DNA from: Rhodoferax sp.
Lineage (GTDB): Bacteria > Pseudomonadota > Gammaproteobacteria > Burkholderiales > Burkholderiaceae_C
Reading direction: 5' to 3'
Assembly (NCBI RefSeq): GCF_011391645.1
Contig: NZ_JAABQC010000019.1
Location: 1 to 35,505 of the forward strand
DNA length: 35,505 nucleotides
Shown here: positions 23,888 to 33,222 of the stretch, piece after piece
How the letters are laid out: each line of letters begins with the position of its first letter
How positions within the stretch are numbered: position 1 is the stretch's first letter
Notes under the pieces: generated by a model
The model's input: the letters and a program-made list of their open reading frames with translations, nothing else
Told to the model about the DNA's origin: nothing
Database searches by the model: none
Made by a program: the position numbers and the translations under genes

Positions 23888-24682
23888 CTATTGCACCAGT
23901 GGTGTGTCGGCAGCTTCGATGTCCACGCCTTCAATCACGGCTGCACCCGCCAGCAACTGCATGTACTGGCGCAGTGCCGTGACATAGGTTTGTTGCTTGA
24001 GCGACTGGGTGACGGCACCGCGAACCACTTCGAAGGGCTGCTCCACCCCAGCTTCGCGCTGCAGTATTTCAACCACATGCAAGCCAAACCGGCTGTGCAC
24101 CAGACGCGGCAAAACGCCGATCTCTTTGTGCCCGAACAGCTCCTTGGCAAACTCGGGTGCGCAGTCGGCGTGCACCAGCCAGCCCAGGTTGCCGCCCTCG
24201 GCGCCCGTGGGGCAGTTGGACATGGTGCTGGCCGCCTTGGCAAAGGTATCGTCGAGCGCCTGACCGTCGTGGCAGCGCACATCGAGCAGCGTGGTTTCCG
24301 CCCGGTTGCGCAGTGCCACCACATCGATGCCCGGCGTGACCGCAAACAGAATGTGGCGCACATGAACCCGCTCGCCGGTGCTGTAGGTGGCCTGATGGGC
24401 CGCATGGTGGCGCCGGCAGGCTTCGTCTGACGGCTCGGGAATAGCCAAGTTTTTCTCGAGCAACAACTCGATGGCGTCGCTGGCTGCTTCGCTCAGCACA
24501 CCATCGGCCGTAGCTGCGTCGTCTTTTGAGAGCAGGCCTTGGGCCATGGCCTCCTGGCGCAGCAATTCCGAGTAGGCGCGCTGGCGCAATTCGTCAGGCG
24601 CAACAGCTTCGTCCGGCAGTTGCAGGACCACACCGTTGATGCTGGCCAGCTCGGTGAGCAATGAAGTGGGTTGGGTCATCAT
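23888..24682 (-). CDS. Parvulin-type peptidyl-prolyl cis-trans isomerase (NifM/PpiC-like) of the nar operon
   Basis: A 264-residue cytoplasmic protein without signal peptide. An N-terminal helical part (SELLRQEAMAQGLL) precedes a parvulin domain recognisable from VRHILFAVTPGIDV, CPTGAEGGNLGWLVHADCAPEFAKELF and HSRFGLHVVEILQRE, the last giving the catalytic-face His and the F-G-x-H-x-V-x-x-L motif. The same kind of gene follows narI in Pseudomonas aeruginosa nar clusters, suggesting help in folding or maturing NarGHI or related metalloenzymes. Two adjacent ATGs (24682 and 24679) are both close to AAGGGA; the second has the better spacing. It starts seven bases after narI. Confidence 0.85.
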   Translation of the reverse strand: MMTQPTSLLTELASINGVVLQLPDEAVAPDELRQRAYSELLRQEAMAQGLLSKDDAATADGVLSEAASDAIELLLEKNLAIPEPSDEACRRHHAAHQATYSTGERVHVRHILFAVTPGIDVVALRNRAETTLLDVRCHDGQALDDTFAKAASTMSNCPTGAEGGNLGWLVHADCAPEFAKELFGHKEIGVLPRLVHSRFGLHVVEILQREAGVEQPFEVVRGAVTQSLKQQTYVTALRQYMQLLAGAAVIEGVDIEAADTPLVQ

Positions 24683-24689
24683 GATTCCC

Positions 24690-25424
24690 TTACACGCCAG
24701 CGCCGGGTTGACGCGGCTGGTTTTGACCGGCAGGCACATTCATGCGACGGGCACGCACCACCTGGTAAGGGCGGGCCAGGTAAGCCAGGCTGCCAAAACC
24801 ACTCCACACGTGCACCAGACGGCTGAACGGGAACAAGAAGAAAATTGTCATGCCAAGCACCAGGTGAACCTTATAAGGCCAATCCAGATTGACCAGCAGT
24901 TCGGCGCCGCCGTCACGGAAGGTGAGCAGGCGTTGGGCCCACTCGCCTAGCGCCATCATCACGCTGCCATCGGAGTGCGTGAGCGAAAACGGAAGGGTGA
25001 CCAGACCGAGCACCAACTGGCACCACAGAATCACCAGGATGGCGATGTCGGTGCGGTGGCTGGTGAGGCGAATGCGCGGGTCAAACAGGCGACGGTGCAG
25101 CAACAGCGTCAGGCCGATGAAGCAGATAAAGCCGGCTAAACCCCCCGAGTAAACCGCCATCAACTGCTTGTTTTCAGCGGTGATGAAATGCTCGTAGATG
25201 AAGTGCGGTGTCAGCAAGCCGACAAAGTGCCCGAAGAACAGGAACAGGATGCCGATGTGGAACAGGTTGCTGCCCCAACGCAAGCTGCCCTTGCGCAGCA
25301 ACTGCGACGAGTCGCTCTTCCAAGTGTACTGGTCGCGGTCAAAGCGGGCCAGGCTACCCATCAGAAACACGGCAAGGCAAATGTAGGGATAGATCGAGAA
25401 AAAGAAATTATGGAGGGCACTCAT
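24690..25424 (-). CDS. narI: Respiratory nitrate reductase gamma subunit (cytochrome b)
   Basis: A 244-residue membrane cytochrome b that oxidises quinol on the periplasmic side and passes electrons to NarH. Five membrane segments can be picked out. The four haem-ligating histidines fall at H56, H66, H187 and H205 (FHIGILFLFFGHFVG and HLVLGMTIFFLFPFSRLVH), the same positions as in E. coli NarI. The extra C-terminal tail after about residue 225 is basic. Its ATG overlaps narJ by four bases. Confidence 0.96.
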   Translation of the reverse strand: MSALHNFFFSIYPYICLAVFLMGSLARFDRDQYTWKSDSSQLLRKGSLRWGSNLFHIGILFLFFGHFVGLLTPHFIYEHFITAENKQLMAVYSGGLAGFICFIGLTLLLHRRLFDPRIRLTSHRTDIAILVILWCQLVLGLVTLPFSLTHSDGSVMMALGEWAQRLLTFRDGGAELLVNLDWPYKVHLVLGMTIFFLFPFSRLVHVWSGFGSLAYLARPYQVVRARRMNVPAGQNQPRQPGAGV

Positions 25425-26140
25425 ACGGTTACTCCTGGTTGAGGTGTATTGGCGGTGGATTTGCGCACGATGTGGATCGGTTGCGGTTGGTTGGGGTTGG
25501 CCTGGCCTTTGGTGGAACAGCCGTCAAACGCGTTGGGCTCTTCCCAACTGTCGTCAATGGCCTCGTCAGGGGTGACCTTGACAGGCTTGGCCTTCTCGCC
25601 AGCCAGTTCGAGCAGGGCGCCCAGCACACTGGCGTAGCGGGTGTCGCGCTGCTGCAACGCGGCAAAGATGGCATTGAAGATGTGCGCCATCTCGTTCAGG
25701 AACGACTGGGCATCCTTGGGCGGCTGGGTCGAGGTGTACTCCAGCACCACCGGCAGGTAGTCAGGCATTTCGCCAGGTGCCAGATACAGGTTGGCCTTCT
25801 CGAAAGTTTGAGCCAGGTCGATCATGGCCGGACCACGGTCGCGTGAATCACCGTGAACATGCTCGAACAGGTGCAGCGATGTGGCGCGGCCTCGGTCAAA
25901 CAAATCAACGTAAGACTCTTCGACACTCAGCGCATCGTCGTTGCCGCCGTTGCCTGTCATCCAGGTCATCAGGTCTTCCAGTTCGGCCAAGCGGGCCGCC
26001 GACAGGGCGGACTCGTCTCTGAGGGCCTGGCGCAACTCCGGCAAATGCCGGCGCAGCGTCGGGTCCGGGTAGCTCAGCAGCCGGGCCAGAACACGCAGTG
26101 TTTTGGTGGCGACCGGAGGGGTGTTTCCAAGGAATCCCAT
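25421..26140 (-). CDS. narJ: Nitrate reductase molybdenum cofactor assembly chaperone
   Basis: A 239-residue TorD/NarJ-family chaperone that binds the NarG N-terminus and is needed for cofactor insertion and membrane attachment. Family features are LARLLSYPDPTLRRHLPEL near the start, SYVDLFDRGRATSLHLFEHVHGDSRDRG (NarJ core motif, about 85-112) and the GEMPDYLPVVLEY motif (about 137-149). The C-terminal 45 residues are low-complexity and rich in Pro, Asn and Thr, as is common in betaproteobacterial NarJ. It overlaps narI by four bases and follows narH by three. Confidence 0.95.
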   Translation of the reverse strand: MGFLGNTPPVATKTLRVLARLLSYPDPTLRRHLPELRQALRDESALSAARLAELEDLMTWMTGNGGNDDALSVEESYVDLFDRGRATSLHLFEHVHGDSRDRGPAMIDLAQTFEKANLYLAPGEMPDYLPVVLEYTSTQPPKDAQSFLNEMAHIFNAIFAALQQRDTRYASVLGALLELAGEKAKPVKVTPDEAIDDSWEEPNAFDGCSTKGQANPNQPQPIHIVRKSTANTPQPGVTV

Positions 26141-26143
26141 GGC

Positions 26144-27667
26144 TTAAACCTCCGCCTTGATAGGGATGGTGCGTTTCTTTTCGCTACCAAACAAACTGGT
26201 TTCGCTGATGCCTTCAGAGCAACCGTTGCCAAAGCTGAAGCCGCAGCCGCCGCGCACATTGAAGGCGTTCTCGGCGTATTCGCGGTGCGTGCTGGGGATG
26301 ACAAAGCGGTCTTCGTAGTTGGCAATGGCCATCACGTGGTACATGTCTTCGACCTCGTGCTGGGTCATCTGAACCTGCTCAAGCGCGGCAGTGTTGATGC
26401 GACCTTCGACATGTTTTTCGCGCTGGTAGGCGCGCATGGCCAGCATGCGCTCCAGGGCGCGCTCGACCGGGAAGGTGTCACCCGCGGTGAGCAGGTTGGC
26501 CAGGTACTTGACTGGAATGCGCAAGGACTTGACGTCTGGAATCTCACCGTTGATACCCATGTGGCCGGCATTGGCTGCCGCCGTGATGGGGGAGAGTGGC
26601 GGCACGTACCAGACCATGGGCAGCGTGCGGTACTCCGGGTGCAGTGGCAAGGCCACTTTCCAGTCGACGGCCATTTTGTACACCGGACTGCGGCGGGCAG
26701 ATTCCATCCACGCGTCAGGAATGCCGTCAACGCGTGCCTGGGCAATGACGGCTGGGTCATTGGGGTCCAGAAAGATGTCCAGTTGTGCCTGATACAGGTC
26801 GCGATCATGCTCCACGCTGGCAGCTTCCTGGATGCGGTCGGCGTCATACAGCAAGACACCGAGGTAGCGGATCCGGCCCACGCAGGTCTCGGAGCACACG
26901 GTGGGCATGCCGGCTTCAATGCGTGGGAAGCAGAAGGTGCATTTCTCTGCTTTGCCGCTCTTCCAGTTGTAATAAATTTTCTTGTAAGGACAGCCCGAGA
27001 CGCACATGCGCCAGCCGCGGCATTTGTCCTGGTCGATCAGCACAATGCCGTCTTCCTCGCGCTTGTAGATTGAGCCCGACGGGCAACTTGCTACACACGC
27101 CGGGTTCAGGCAGTGCTCGCACAGACGCGGCAAGTACATCATGAAGGTGTTTTCGAACTCTCCGTACATCTCTTTCTGGATGTCATCGAAGTTCTTGTCC
27201 TTGCTGCGCTTGGAGAATTCGCCGCCCAGGATTTCTTCCCAGTTCGGGCCCCACTCGATTTTCTCCATGCGCTTGCCGGTGATCAGGCTGCGCGCACGGG
27301 CCGTTGGTGTGCCTTTGAGTTCCGGTGCCGCCTGCAGGTGGTCGTAGTCGAAGGTGAAGGGCTCATAGTAGTCGTCAATCTCGGGCATGTTCGGGTTGGC
27401 GAAAATGCGCATCAACAGTTTCCACTTGGCACCCTGGCGCGGTTCGATCTTGCCGCTGGACTTGCGAATCCAACCGCCGTTCCATTTGTCCTGGTTTTCC
27501 CATTCTTTCGGGTAACCAATGCCGGGCTTGGTTTCGACGTTGTTGAACCAGGCGTATTCCAGACCGGGGCGGCTGGTCCACACGTTTTTGCAGGTGACCG
27601 AGCAGGTGTGGCAACCGATGCATTTGTCCAGGTTCAGGACCATTCCGATTTGTGCACGAATTTTCAT
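26144..27667 (-). CDS. narH: Respiratory nitrate reductase beta subunit (iron-sulfur)
   Basis: A 507-residue cytoplasm-facing subunit carrying four iron-sulfur clusters from NarI to NarG. The first group is C16, C19, C22, C26 (CIGCHTCSVTCKNVW). Further groups are in CEHCLNPACVASCPSGS, DKCRGWRMCVSGCPY, and CTFCFPRIEAG with CSETCVGRIRYLG. The Trp in CRGWRMC replaces a Cys, making that cluster [3Fe-4S] as in E. coli NarH. The start overlaps narG by four bases (ATGA). Confidence 0.97.
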   Translation of the reverse strand: MKIRAQIGMVLNLDKCIGCHTCSVTCKNVWTSRPGLEYAWFNNVETKPGIGYPKEWENQDKWNGGWIRKSSGKIEPRQGAKWKLLMRIFANPNMPEIDDYYEPFTFDYDHLQAAPELKGTPTARARSLITGKRMEKIEWGPNWEEILGGEFSKRSKDKNFDDIQKEMYGEFENTFMMYLPRLCEHCLNPACVASCPSGSIYKREEDGIVLIDQDKCRGWRMCVSGCPYKKIYYNWKSGKAEKCTFCFPRIEAGMPTVCSETCVGRIRYLGVLLYDADRIQEAASVEHDRDLYQAQLDIFLDPNDPAVIAQARVDGIPDAWMESARRSPVYKMAVDWKVALPLHPEYRTLPMVWYVPPLSPITAAANAGHMGINGEIPDVKSLRIPVKYLANLLTAGDTFPVERALERMLAMRAYQREKHVEGRINTAALEQVQMTQHEVEDMYHVMAIANYEDRFVIPSTHREYAENAFNVRGGCGFSFGNGCSEGISETSLFGSEKKRTIPIKAEV

Positions 27668-30600
27668 GCGGATTCTCCTTGTGCTTGTACGATCTCGATC
27701 TTTTCATCGCCCAGCGGGGTGTCGAGCCAGTCAATTTTGTTCATCTTGCGCACCACCACAAATTCGTCACGGTTGGTGCCGATGGTCCCGTAGTAGTTGA
27801 AGCCGTAGCTGAACTGCGCGTAACCGCCAATCATGTGGGTGGGCTTCAAGACAATCCGGGTGACCGAGTTGTGAATGCCACCGCGGGTGCCGGTGATTTC
27901 CGAGCCCGGGGTATTGATCATTTTTTCCTGGGCGTGGTACATCAGCACCATGCCGTTGTTGACGCGCTGGCTCACCACCGCACGGGCCGCAATGGCACCG
28001 TTGATGTTGAATAGCTCAACCCAGTCGTTGTCCACAATCCCGGCGCTCTTGGCGTCGTCTTCACTCAGCCAGATGATCGGACCACCGCGGCTCAGGGTCA
28101 GCATCATCAGGTTGTCACTGTAGGTGGAGTGAATGCCCCACTTTTGGTGCGGTGTGATGAAGTTAAGCGCAATTTCCTTGTTGCCATTGGGCTTGATGTT
28201 GTGCATGCCGGCAGTGGTTTTCAAGTCAACGGGCGGGCGGTAGGTGGTGAGGCCTTCGCCAAACGCAATCATCCAGGGGTGATCCATGTAGAACTGCTGA
28301 CGACCGGTCAGGGTGCGCCATGGGATCATCTCATGCACGTTGGTGTAGCCGGCGTTGTACGACACGGTTTCACTCTCGATACCGCTCCAGGTGGGCGAGC
28401 TGATGATCTTGCGAGGCTGCGCCTGAATGTCACGGAAGCGGATCTTTTCGTCTTCGCGGTGGATGGCCAGGTGGGTGTGGTCCAGACCGGTTTGTTTGCC
28501 AAGCGCTTGCCAGGCCTTGACCGCCACGTGGCCGTTGGTCTCGGGGGCCAACTGCAAGATCACTTCGCAGGCGTCAATGTCGGTGACGATGTTGGGCATG
28601 CCACACGACACGCCCTCAGCGCGCACGATGCCGTTGAGTTCACCGAGTTGCTTGACCTCGGTTTGCGTATTCCAGCCGATGCCTTTACCGCCATTGCCCA
28701 GCTTGTTCATCAGCGGGCCGAGCGAGGTAAAGCGCTTGAAGGTGTTCGGATAGTCACGCTCGACCACCGCCATTTGGGGCGCGGTTTTGCCGGGAATCAG
28801 ATCGACTTCGCCTTTTTTCCAGTCTTTCACGTCAAAGGGTTGAGCCAGTTCACCGGGGGTGTCGTGCATGATGGGTGTCAACACCATCTCATGCTCTACA
28901 CCGAGGTGGCCAACACACAGCTCGCTGAATTTCTTGGCGAAGCCTTTGTAGATTTCCCAGTCGCTGCGGGCTTGCCAGGCGGGGTCGACCGCCGTGCTCA
29001 AGGGGTGAATGAACGGGTGCATGTCGCTGGTGTTCATGTCGTTCTTTTCGTACCAGGTTGCGGTCGGCAACACGATATCGGAATAGAGACAAGTGGTGCT
29101 CATGCGGAAGTCGAGCGTGACCACCAGGTCCAGCTTGCCTTCAGGGGCTTTGTCGTGCCACTTCACCTCAGTAGGTTTGGCCTGGTCTTTGCCAAGGTCT
29201 TTGCCTTGCACACCGTTGCTGGTGCCCAGCAGGTGCTTGAGGAAATACTCGTGGCCTTTGCCGCTGGAGCCCAGAATGTTGGAGCGCCAGACGAACATGT
29301 TGCGCGGCCAGTTGGCCGGGTTGTCCGGGTCTTCGCAGCTGAGCTTCAAGCTGCCGTCTTTCAGGCTCTTGACGGTGTAGTCCACCGGGGTCATGTTGGC
29401 GGCTTTGGCATCACGCACCACCTGCATCGGGTTGGTTTGCAACTGCGGCGCAGACGGCAACCAGCCCATGCGCTCGGCGCGCACGTTGTAGTCGATCATG
29501 CTGCCGCCGTAGAGATTTTTGTCGGCCAGCGGCGAGATGACTTCCTCCATACCCAGCTTTTCGTAGCGCCACTGGTCGGTGTGCGCGTAGAAAAAGCTGG
29601 TGCCGTTCATTTGGCGGGGAGGGCGAACCCAGTCGGTACCAAAGGCCAGTGGCACCCAGCCGGTTTGCGGGCGGAGCTTTTCCTGGCCCACGTAGTGCGC
29701 CCAGCCGCCGCCCGACTGGCCAATGCAGCCGCACATCATCAGCATGTTGATGACACCACGGTAATTCATGTCGGCGTGGTACCAATGGTTCATGGCCGCA
29801 CCGATGATGATCATGGACTTGCCATGGGTCTTGTCGGCGTTGTCGGCAAACTGGCGCGCTACGGTGATAATTTGGTCGCGCGGCACGCCGGTGATCTGTT
29901 CTTGCCAGGCCGGTGTGTAGGGAACGTTGTCGTTGAAGTCTTTGGCGCAGTTTTCACCCGGCAGGCCGCGGGCAACGCCGTAGTTGGCCACCAGCAAGTC
30001 AAACACCGTGCACACCACCGCGCTGCGCTGGTCACCGGCTTTGCCCAAAGACAAGGTGTGCGTTGGCACGGTGCGGATCAGGACATCTGCACCCGGGTTG
30101 TTCGGAAAGTGCTCGGACACAATGCCACCGAAGTACGGGAAGCCAACGCGGGCCACCTCAGGCGAACCTTCCTGGGACTCGAGCATGGAGAGGCGCAGCT
30201 TGACATCAGTGCCATTACGAGCTTCTTTGGCCTCCAGATTCCATTGGCCCTCGTCAGCACGACCGTCCGCGCCCCAGCGAAAACCAATCGCGCCGTTGGG
30301 CAGCACAGCCTTGCCGTTTTCGTCCAGCGCCACGGTTTTCCACTCGGGGTTATTGGCCTGACCGAGTTTGCCGTTGAAGTCAGAGGCTCGCACGTAGCGG
30401 TCTGGCACCATGATCTTCTCGCCGCTGGCCGTGGTGTGCTCCTTGAGCATGACCAGCATCGGCATATCGGTATAGCGGCGCACATAGTCATCAAAGTAGG
30501 TGCTGCGCTTGTCAAAATAAAACTCTTTCAGAATCACGTGGCCCATGGCCATGGCGACTGCGGCGTCGGTACCCTGCTTGGGGTGCATCCACAGGTCGGC

Positions 30601-31470
30601 CAGTTTGGCGACTTCTGAGTAATCAGGTGTGACGGCGACCGTCTTGCAGCCTTTGTAGCGCACTTCGGTAAAAAAGTGGGCGTCGGGTGTGCGGGTCTGG
30701 GGCACGTTGGAGCCCCAGGCCATGATGAAAGTCGAGTTGTACCAGTCTGCCGACTCGGGCACGTCGGTTTGCTCGCCCCACACTTGCGGGCTGGAGGGAG
30801 GCAGGTCGCAATACCAGTCGTAAAAGCTCAGGCACACGCCACCGATCATGCTCAGGTAACGCGCACCGGCGGCGTAAGACACCATCGACATGGCGGGAAT
30901 GGGCGAGAAGCCGATGATGCGGTCGGCACCATGCTTTTTGATGGTGTAGACGTTGGCAGCGGCAATCATCTCATTGACCTCTTCCCAGCCGGAGCGCACA
31001 AAACCACCCAGGCCGCGCACGCTTTGGTAGTCACGGCGTTTGGCATCGGACTCGGCAATCGAGGCCCAAGCCTCGACCGCAGGCAGGTTTTGACGTGCTT
31101 CACGCCAGCTTTTCAGCAGGCGACCGCGCACCAACGGGTACTTGACACGATTGGCGCTGTACAAATACCAGCTGTAACTGGCGCCGCGAGCACAGCCACG
31201 AGGCTCGTGGTTGGGCATGTCAAAGCGGGTGCGTGGGTAGTCGGTCTGCTGGGTTTCCCAGGTCACGATGCCGCCCTTGACGTACACCTTCCAAGAGCAG
31301 GAGCCGGTGCAGTTCACACCATGGGTGGAGCGCACGATCTTGTCGTGGGCCCAGCGGTTGCGATAGGCGTCCTCCCAAGTGCGGTCTTCACCTGTGGTGA
31401 CACCGTGCTCGCCAGAGAAAGATTCTTTGGGTTGCGAGAAATAAGTGAGTCGATCAAGAAAGTGGCTCAT
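27664..31470 (-). CDS. narG: Respiratory nitrate reductase alpha subunit (molybdenum catalytic)
   Basis: A 1268-residue membrane-bound, cytoplasm-facing catalytic subunit reducing nitrate to nitrite with quinol electrons. The FS0 [4Fe-4S] ligands are H50, C54, C58 and C93 (STHGVNCTGSCSW and RGCARGASYSW). The molybdenum ligand is D222 in YDWYCDLPPSSPQ, the E. coli NarG position. Also present are GSNVPQTRTPDAHF, the bis-MGD-binding MSTTCLYSDIVLPTATWYEKND region and the C-terminal THMIGGYAQFSYGFNYYGT stretch. AGAGGT precedes the ATG. The 115-base gap to narK2 upstream contains two TTTAGTCG direct repeats but no convincing promoter or FNR box. Confidence 0.98.
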   Translation of the reverse strand: MSHFLDRLTYFSQPKESFSGEHGVTTGEDRTWEDAYRNRWAHDKIVRSTHGVNCTGSCSWKVYVKGGIVTWETQQTDYPRTRFDMPNHEPRGCARGASYSWYLYSANRVKYPLVRGRLLKSWREARQNLPAVEAWASIAESDAKRRDYQSVRGLGGFVRSGWEEVNEMIAAANVYTIKKHGADRIIGFSPIPAMSMVSYAAGARYLSMIGGVCLSFYDWYCDLPPSSPQVWGEQTDVPESADWYNSTFIMAWGSNVPQTRTPDAHFFTEVRYKGCKTVAVTPDYSEVAKLADLWMHPKQGTDAAVAMAMGHVILKEFYFDKRSTYFDDYVRRYTDMPMLVMLKEHTTASGEKIMVPDRYVRASDFNGKLGQANNPEWKTVALDENGKAVLPNGAIGFRWGADGRADEGQWNLEAKEARNGTDVKLRLSMLESQEGSPEVARVGFPYFGGIVSEHFPNNPGADVLIRTVPTHTLSLGKAGDQRSAVVCTVFDLLVANYGVARGLPGENCAKDFNDNVPYTPAWQEQITGVPRDQIITVARQFADNADKTHGKSMIIIGAAMNHWYHADMNYRGVINMLMMCGCIGQSGGGWAHYVGQEKLRPQTGWVPLAFGTDWVRPPRQMNGTSFFYAHTDQWRYEKLGMEEVISPLADKNLYGGSMIDYNVRAERMGWLPSAPQLQTNPMQVVRDAKAANMTPVDYTVKSLKDGSLKLSCEDPDNPANWPRNMFVWRSNILGSSGKGHEYFLKHLLGTSNGVQGKDLGKDQAKPTEVKWHDKAPEGKLDLVVTLDFRMSTTCLYSDIVLPTATWYEKNDMNTSDMHPFIHPLSTAVDPAWQARSDWEIYKGFAKKFSELCVGHLGVEHEMVLTPIMHDTPGELAQPFDVKDWKKGEVDLIPGKTAPQMAVVERDYPNTFKRFTSLGPLMNKLGNGGKGIGWNTQTEVKQLGELNGIVRAEGVSCGMPNIVTDIDACEVILQLAPETNGHVAVKAWQALGKQTGLDHTHLAIHREDEKIRFRDIQAQPRKIISSPTWSGIESETVSYNAGYTNVHEMIPWRTLTGRQQFYMDHPWMIAFGEGLTTYRPPVDLKTTAGMHNIKPNGNKEIALNFITPHQKWGIHSTYSDNLMMLTLSRGGPIIWLSEDDAKSAGIVDNDWVELFNINGAIAARAVVSQRVNNGMVLMYHAQEKMINTPGSEITGTRGGIHNSVTRIVLKPTHMIGGYAQFSYGFNYYGTIGTNRDEFVVVRKMNKIDWLDTPLGDEKIEIVQAQGESA

Positions 31471-31585
31471 GGGTTACCTCTGTAAAAATGACGTAAAAAG
31501 TTTTTAGTCGTAGCAGACTTTAGTCGAAGTTCAAGCATTTCCAATGCGTGAAAACCAGTGTTTTTGCCGAATGAAATGCAAGTCT

Positions 31586-33214
31586 TTATGGGTTCTTGAT
31601 TTCGGAGCCGCTACGCAAATAAAACCACCAGTTCAAGATCAGGCACAGGGCATAAAAGATCGCAAATCCGTACATGGCTATTTGTGGTGTTCCGGCCTTG
31701 ATCTGGGCACCAATCACCACCGGGGCAATGAAGGCGCCGTAGGCGGCAACGGCTGATGTCCAGCCCAGCACCGGGCCGGCTTGCTGGCGGTCAAAAATGA
31801 CGCCAATGGTGCGAAAGGTGGAGCCGTTGCCAATGCCGCTGGCGGCAAACAGCAGCACAAAGAGCCACATGAAGGTCGAGAAATACTGCTCTGGCGTGGC
31901 CGAGCCGTAGGCCTGCATCATCACGTAGCCAACGCCGGCCGAGGCGCCCACCATGATGGCCGAGATCACCTGGGTCACGATGGAACCGCCCACCTTGTCA
32001 GAGATCCAGCCACCCACCGGGCGAATCAGGGCGCCGACAAACGGGCCGATCCAGGCGTAGGTGAGGGCGGAGGGCGCGTTCGGGTTTTTCAGGGTGTGCT
32101 GCATGATGCCGGCAGCGTCAGGCACATGGCTGACGCCAAAGATCACCGTGATCGATAGCGGCAAGGCCATCGAGAACCCGATGAATGAGCCGAAGGTGAC
32201 GATGTAGAGAATCGTCATGGACCAGGTGTGCTTGTTCTTGAAAATGTCAAACTGCTTGGCAATGTTGCCCTTCATCTCGCCGAATGCCGCCAGTCGCATG
32301 GCCATCAGGGTGGCCACGATGATCAGTGGCAGGGCCACCCACATGTTGAGCAGACCCAGCCCGGTGGGTGCCGGCAGGTACAGGTACAGCCCCAGGGCAC
32401 CAATCAGGCCGGTAATGCCCCACAGGTAAAGAATTTTGGAAAACGCGGCCAGCGTGCCGCCGTAATTGGGGGAGAGCGGCAGCAGGTTGTTCATGCCAAA
32501 CCAGGCTGCAGCCACCAGCGGCAACAGAATGGCCGCCCAGACGAAGCCAGCGTTTTGAATGAAGGTGGGGGTGCCCGCCAGAATCTTGCCCATGATCCAG
32601 CCGCTGTCCTTGGTCAGCACCATCGAGCCACCGCCCACCGCACCAAACAGGCCCACGGTCATGACCAGGGGAATGAGCACCTGCATGGTGGTGACACCAA
32701 AGTTGCCCAGACCGGCATTCAGCCCCAGACCGGTGCCCTGCAGGCGCTTGGGATAAAAGCCTGAAATATTGGACATCGAGCAGGCAAAGTTGCCGCCACC
32801 AATGCCGCTCAGGAAGGCGCAGGCCTGGAACACCCACAACGGCGTGTTGGTGTCCTGCAGCGCAATGCCGGTCCAGACCGCCGGGATCATCAGCAGTGCC
32901 GAGGTCAGGAAGATGGTGTTGCGCCCGCCGGACAGGCGAATAAAGAACGACGCTGGAATGCGGAAGGTGGCACCCATCAGGCCCGCGATGGCGGTCAGGG
33001 TGAACATTTCGGCGGGCTTGAACGGAAAGCCCAGGTTGATCATCTGCACGGTGATGATGCCCCACATGGCCCACACGGCAAAGGCCACCAGCAGGTTGGG
33101 AATGGAAATCCAGAGGTTGCGGCTGGCGACGCGCTTGCCCGTGGCTTCCCAGAACTGCTCGTCTTCCGGGCGCCAGTCGGCGATGTCTGCGCCTGATGCT
33201 TTTGTATTGCTCAT
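31586..33214 (-). CDS. narK2: Nitrate/nitrite transporter NarK2 type (MFS, NNP family)
   Basis: A 542-residue major facilitator protein with 12 or more membrane segments. It carries both nitrate signatures: GGGNFACSMSNISGFYPKR leading to LGLNAGLGNFG (about residues 140-172), and AASGIGNGSTFRTIGVIF late in the protein (about 453-470). The soluble N-terminus with WRPEDEQFWEATGKRVASRNL is typical of the longer NarK2/E. coli NarK-like group, thought to exchange nitrate for nitrite. The extra hydrophobic insert in the middle (LILYLWGITGLIG-type region) makes it longer than NarK1. It starts eight bases after the narK1 stop, so the two are co-transcribed. Confidence 0.93.
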   Translation of the reverse strand: MSNTKASGADIADWRPEDEQFWEATGKRVASRNLWISIPNLLVAFAVWAMWGIITVQMINLGFPFKPAEMFTLTAIAGLMGATFRIPASFFIRLSGGRNTIFLTSALLMIPAVWTGIALQDTNTPLWVFQACAFLSGIGGGNFACSMSNISGFYPKRLQGTGLGLNAGLGNFGVTTMQVLIPLVMTVGLFGAVGGGSMVLTKDSGWIMGKILAGTPTFIQNAGFVWAAILLPLVAAAWFGMNNLLPLSPNYGGTLAAFSKILYLWGITGLIGALGLYLYLPAPTGLGLLNMWVALPLIIVATLMAMRLAAFGEMKGNIAKQFDIFKNKHTWSMTILYIVTFGSFIGFSMALPLSITVIFGVSHVPDAAGIMQHTLKNPNAPSALTYAWIGPFVGALIRPVGGWISDKVGGSIVTQVISAIMVGASAGVGYVMMQAYGSATPEQYFSTFMWLFVLLFAASGIGNGSTFRTIGVIFDRQQAGPVLGWTSAVAAYGAFIAPVVIGAQIKAGTPQIAMYGFAIFYALCLILNWWFYLRSGSEIKNP

Positions 33215-33222
33215 AGGTTCTT

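Noticed and set aside
28129-30618. Long open frame (829 codons) on the plus strand antisense to narG
   Set aside because: narG is unmistakable on the other strand. The antisense frame has no known motifs and arises from codon bias in GC-rich DNA.
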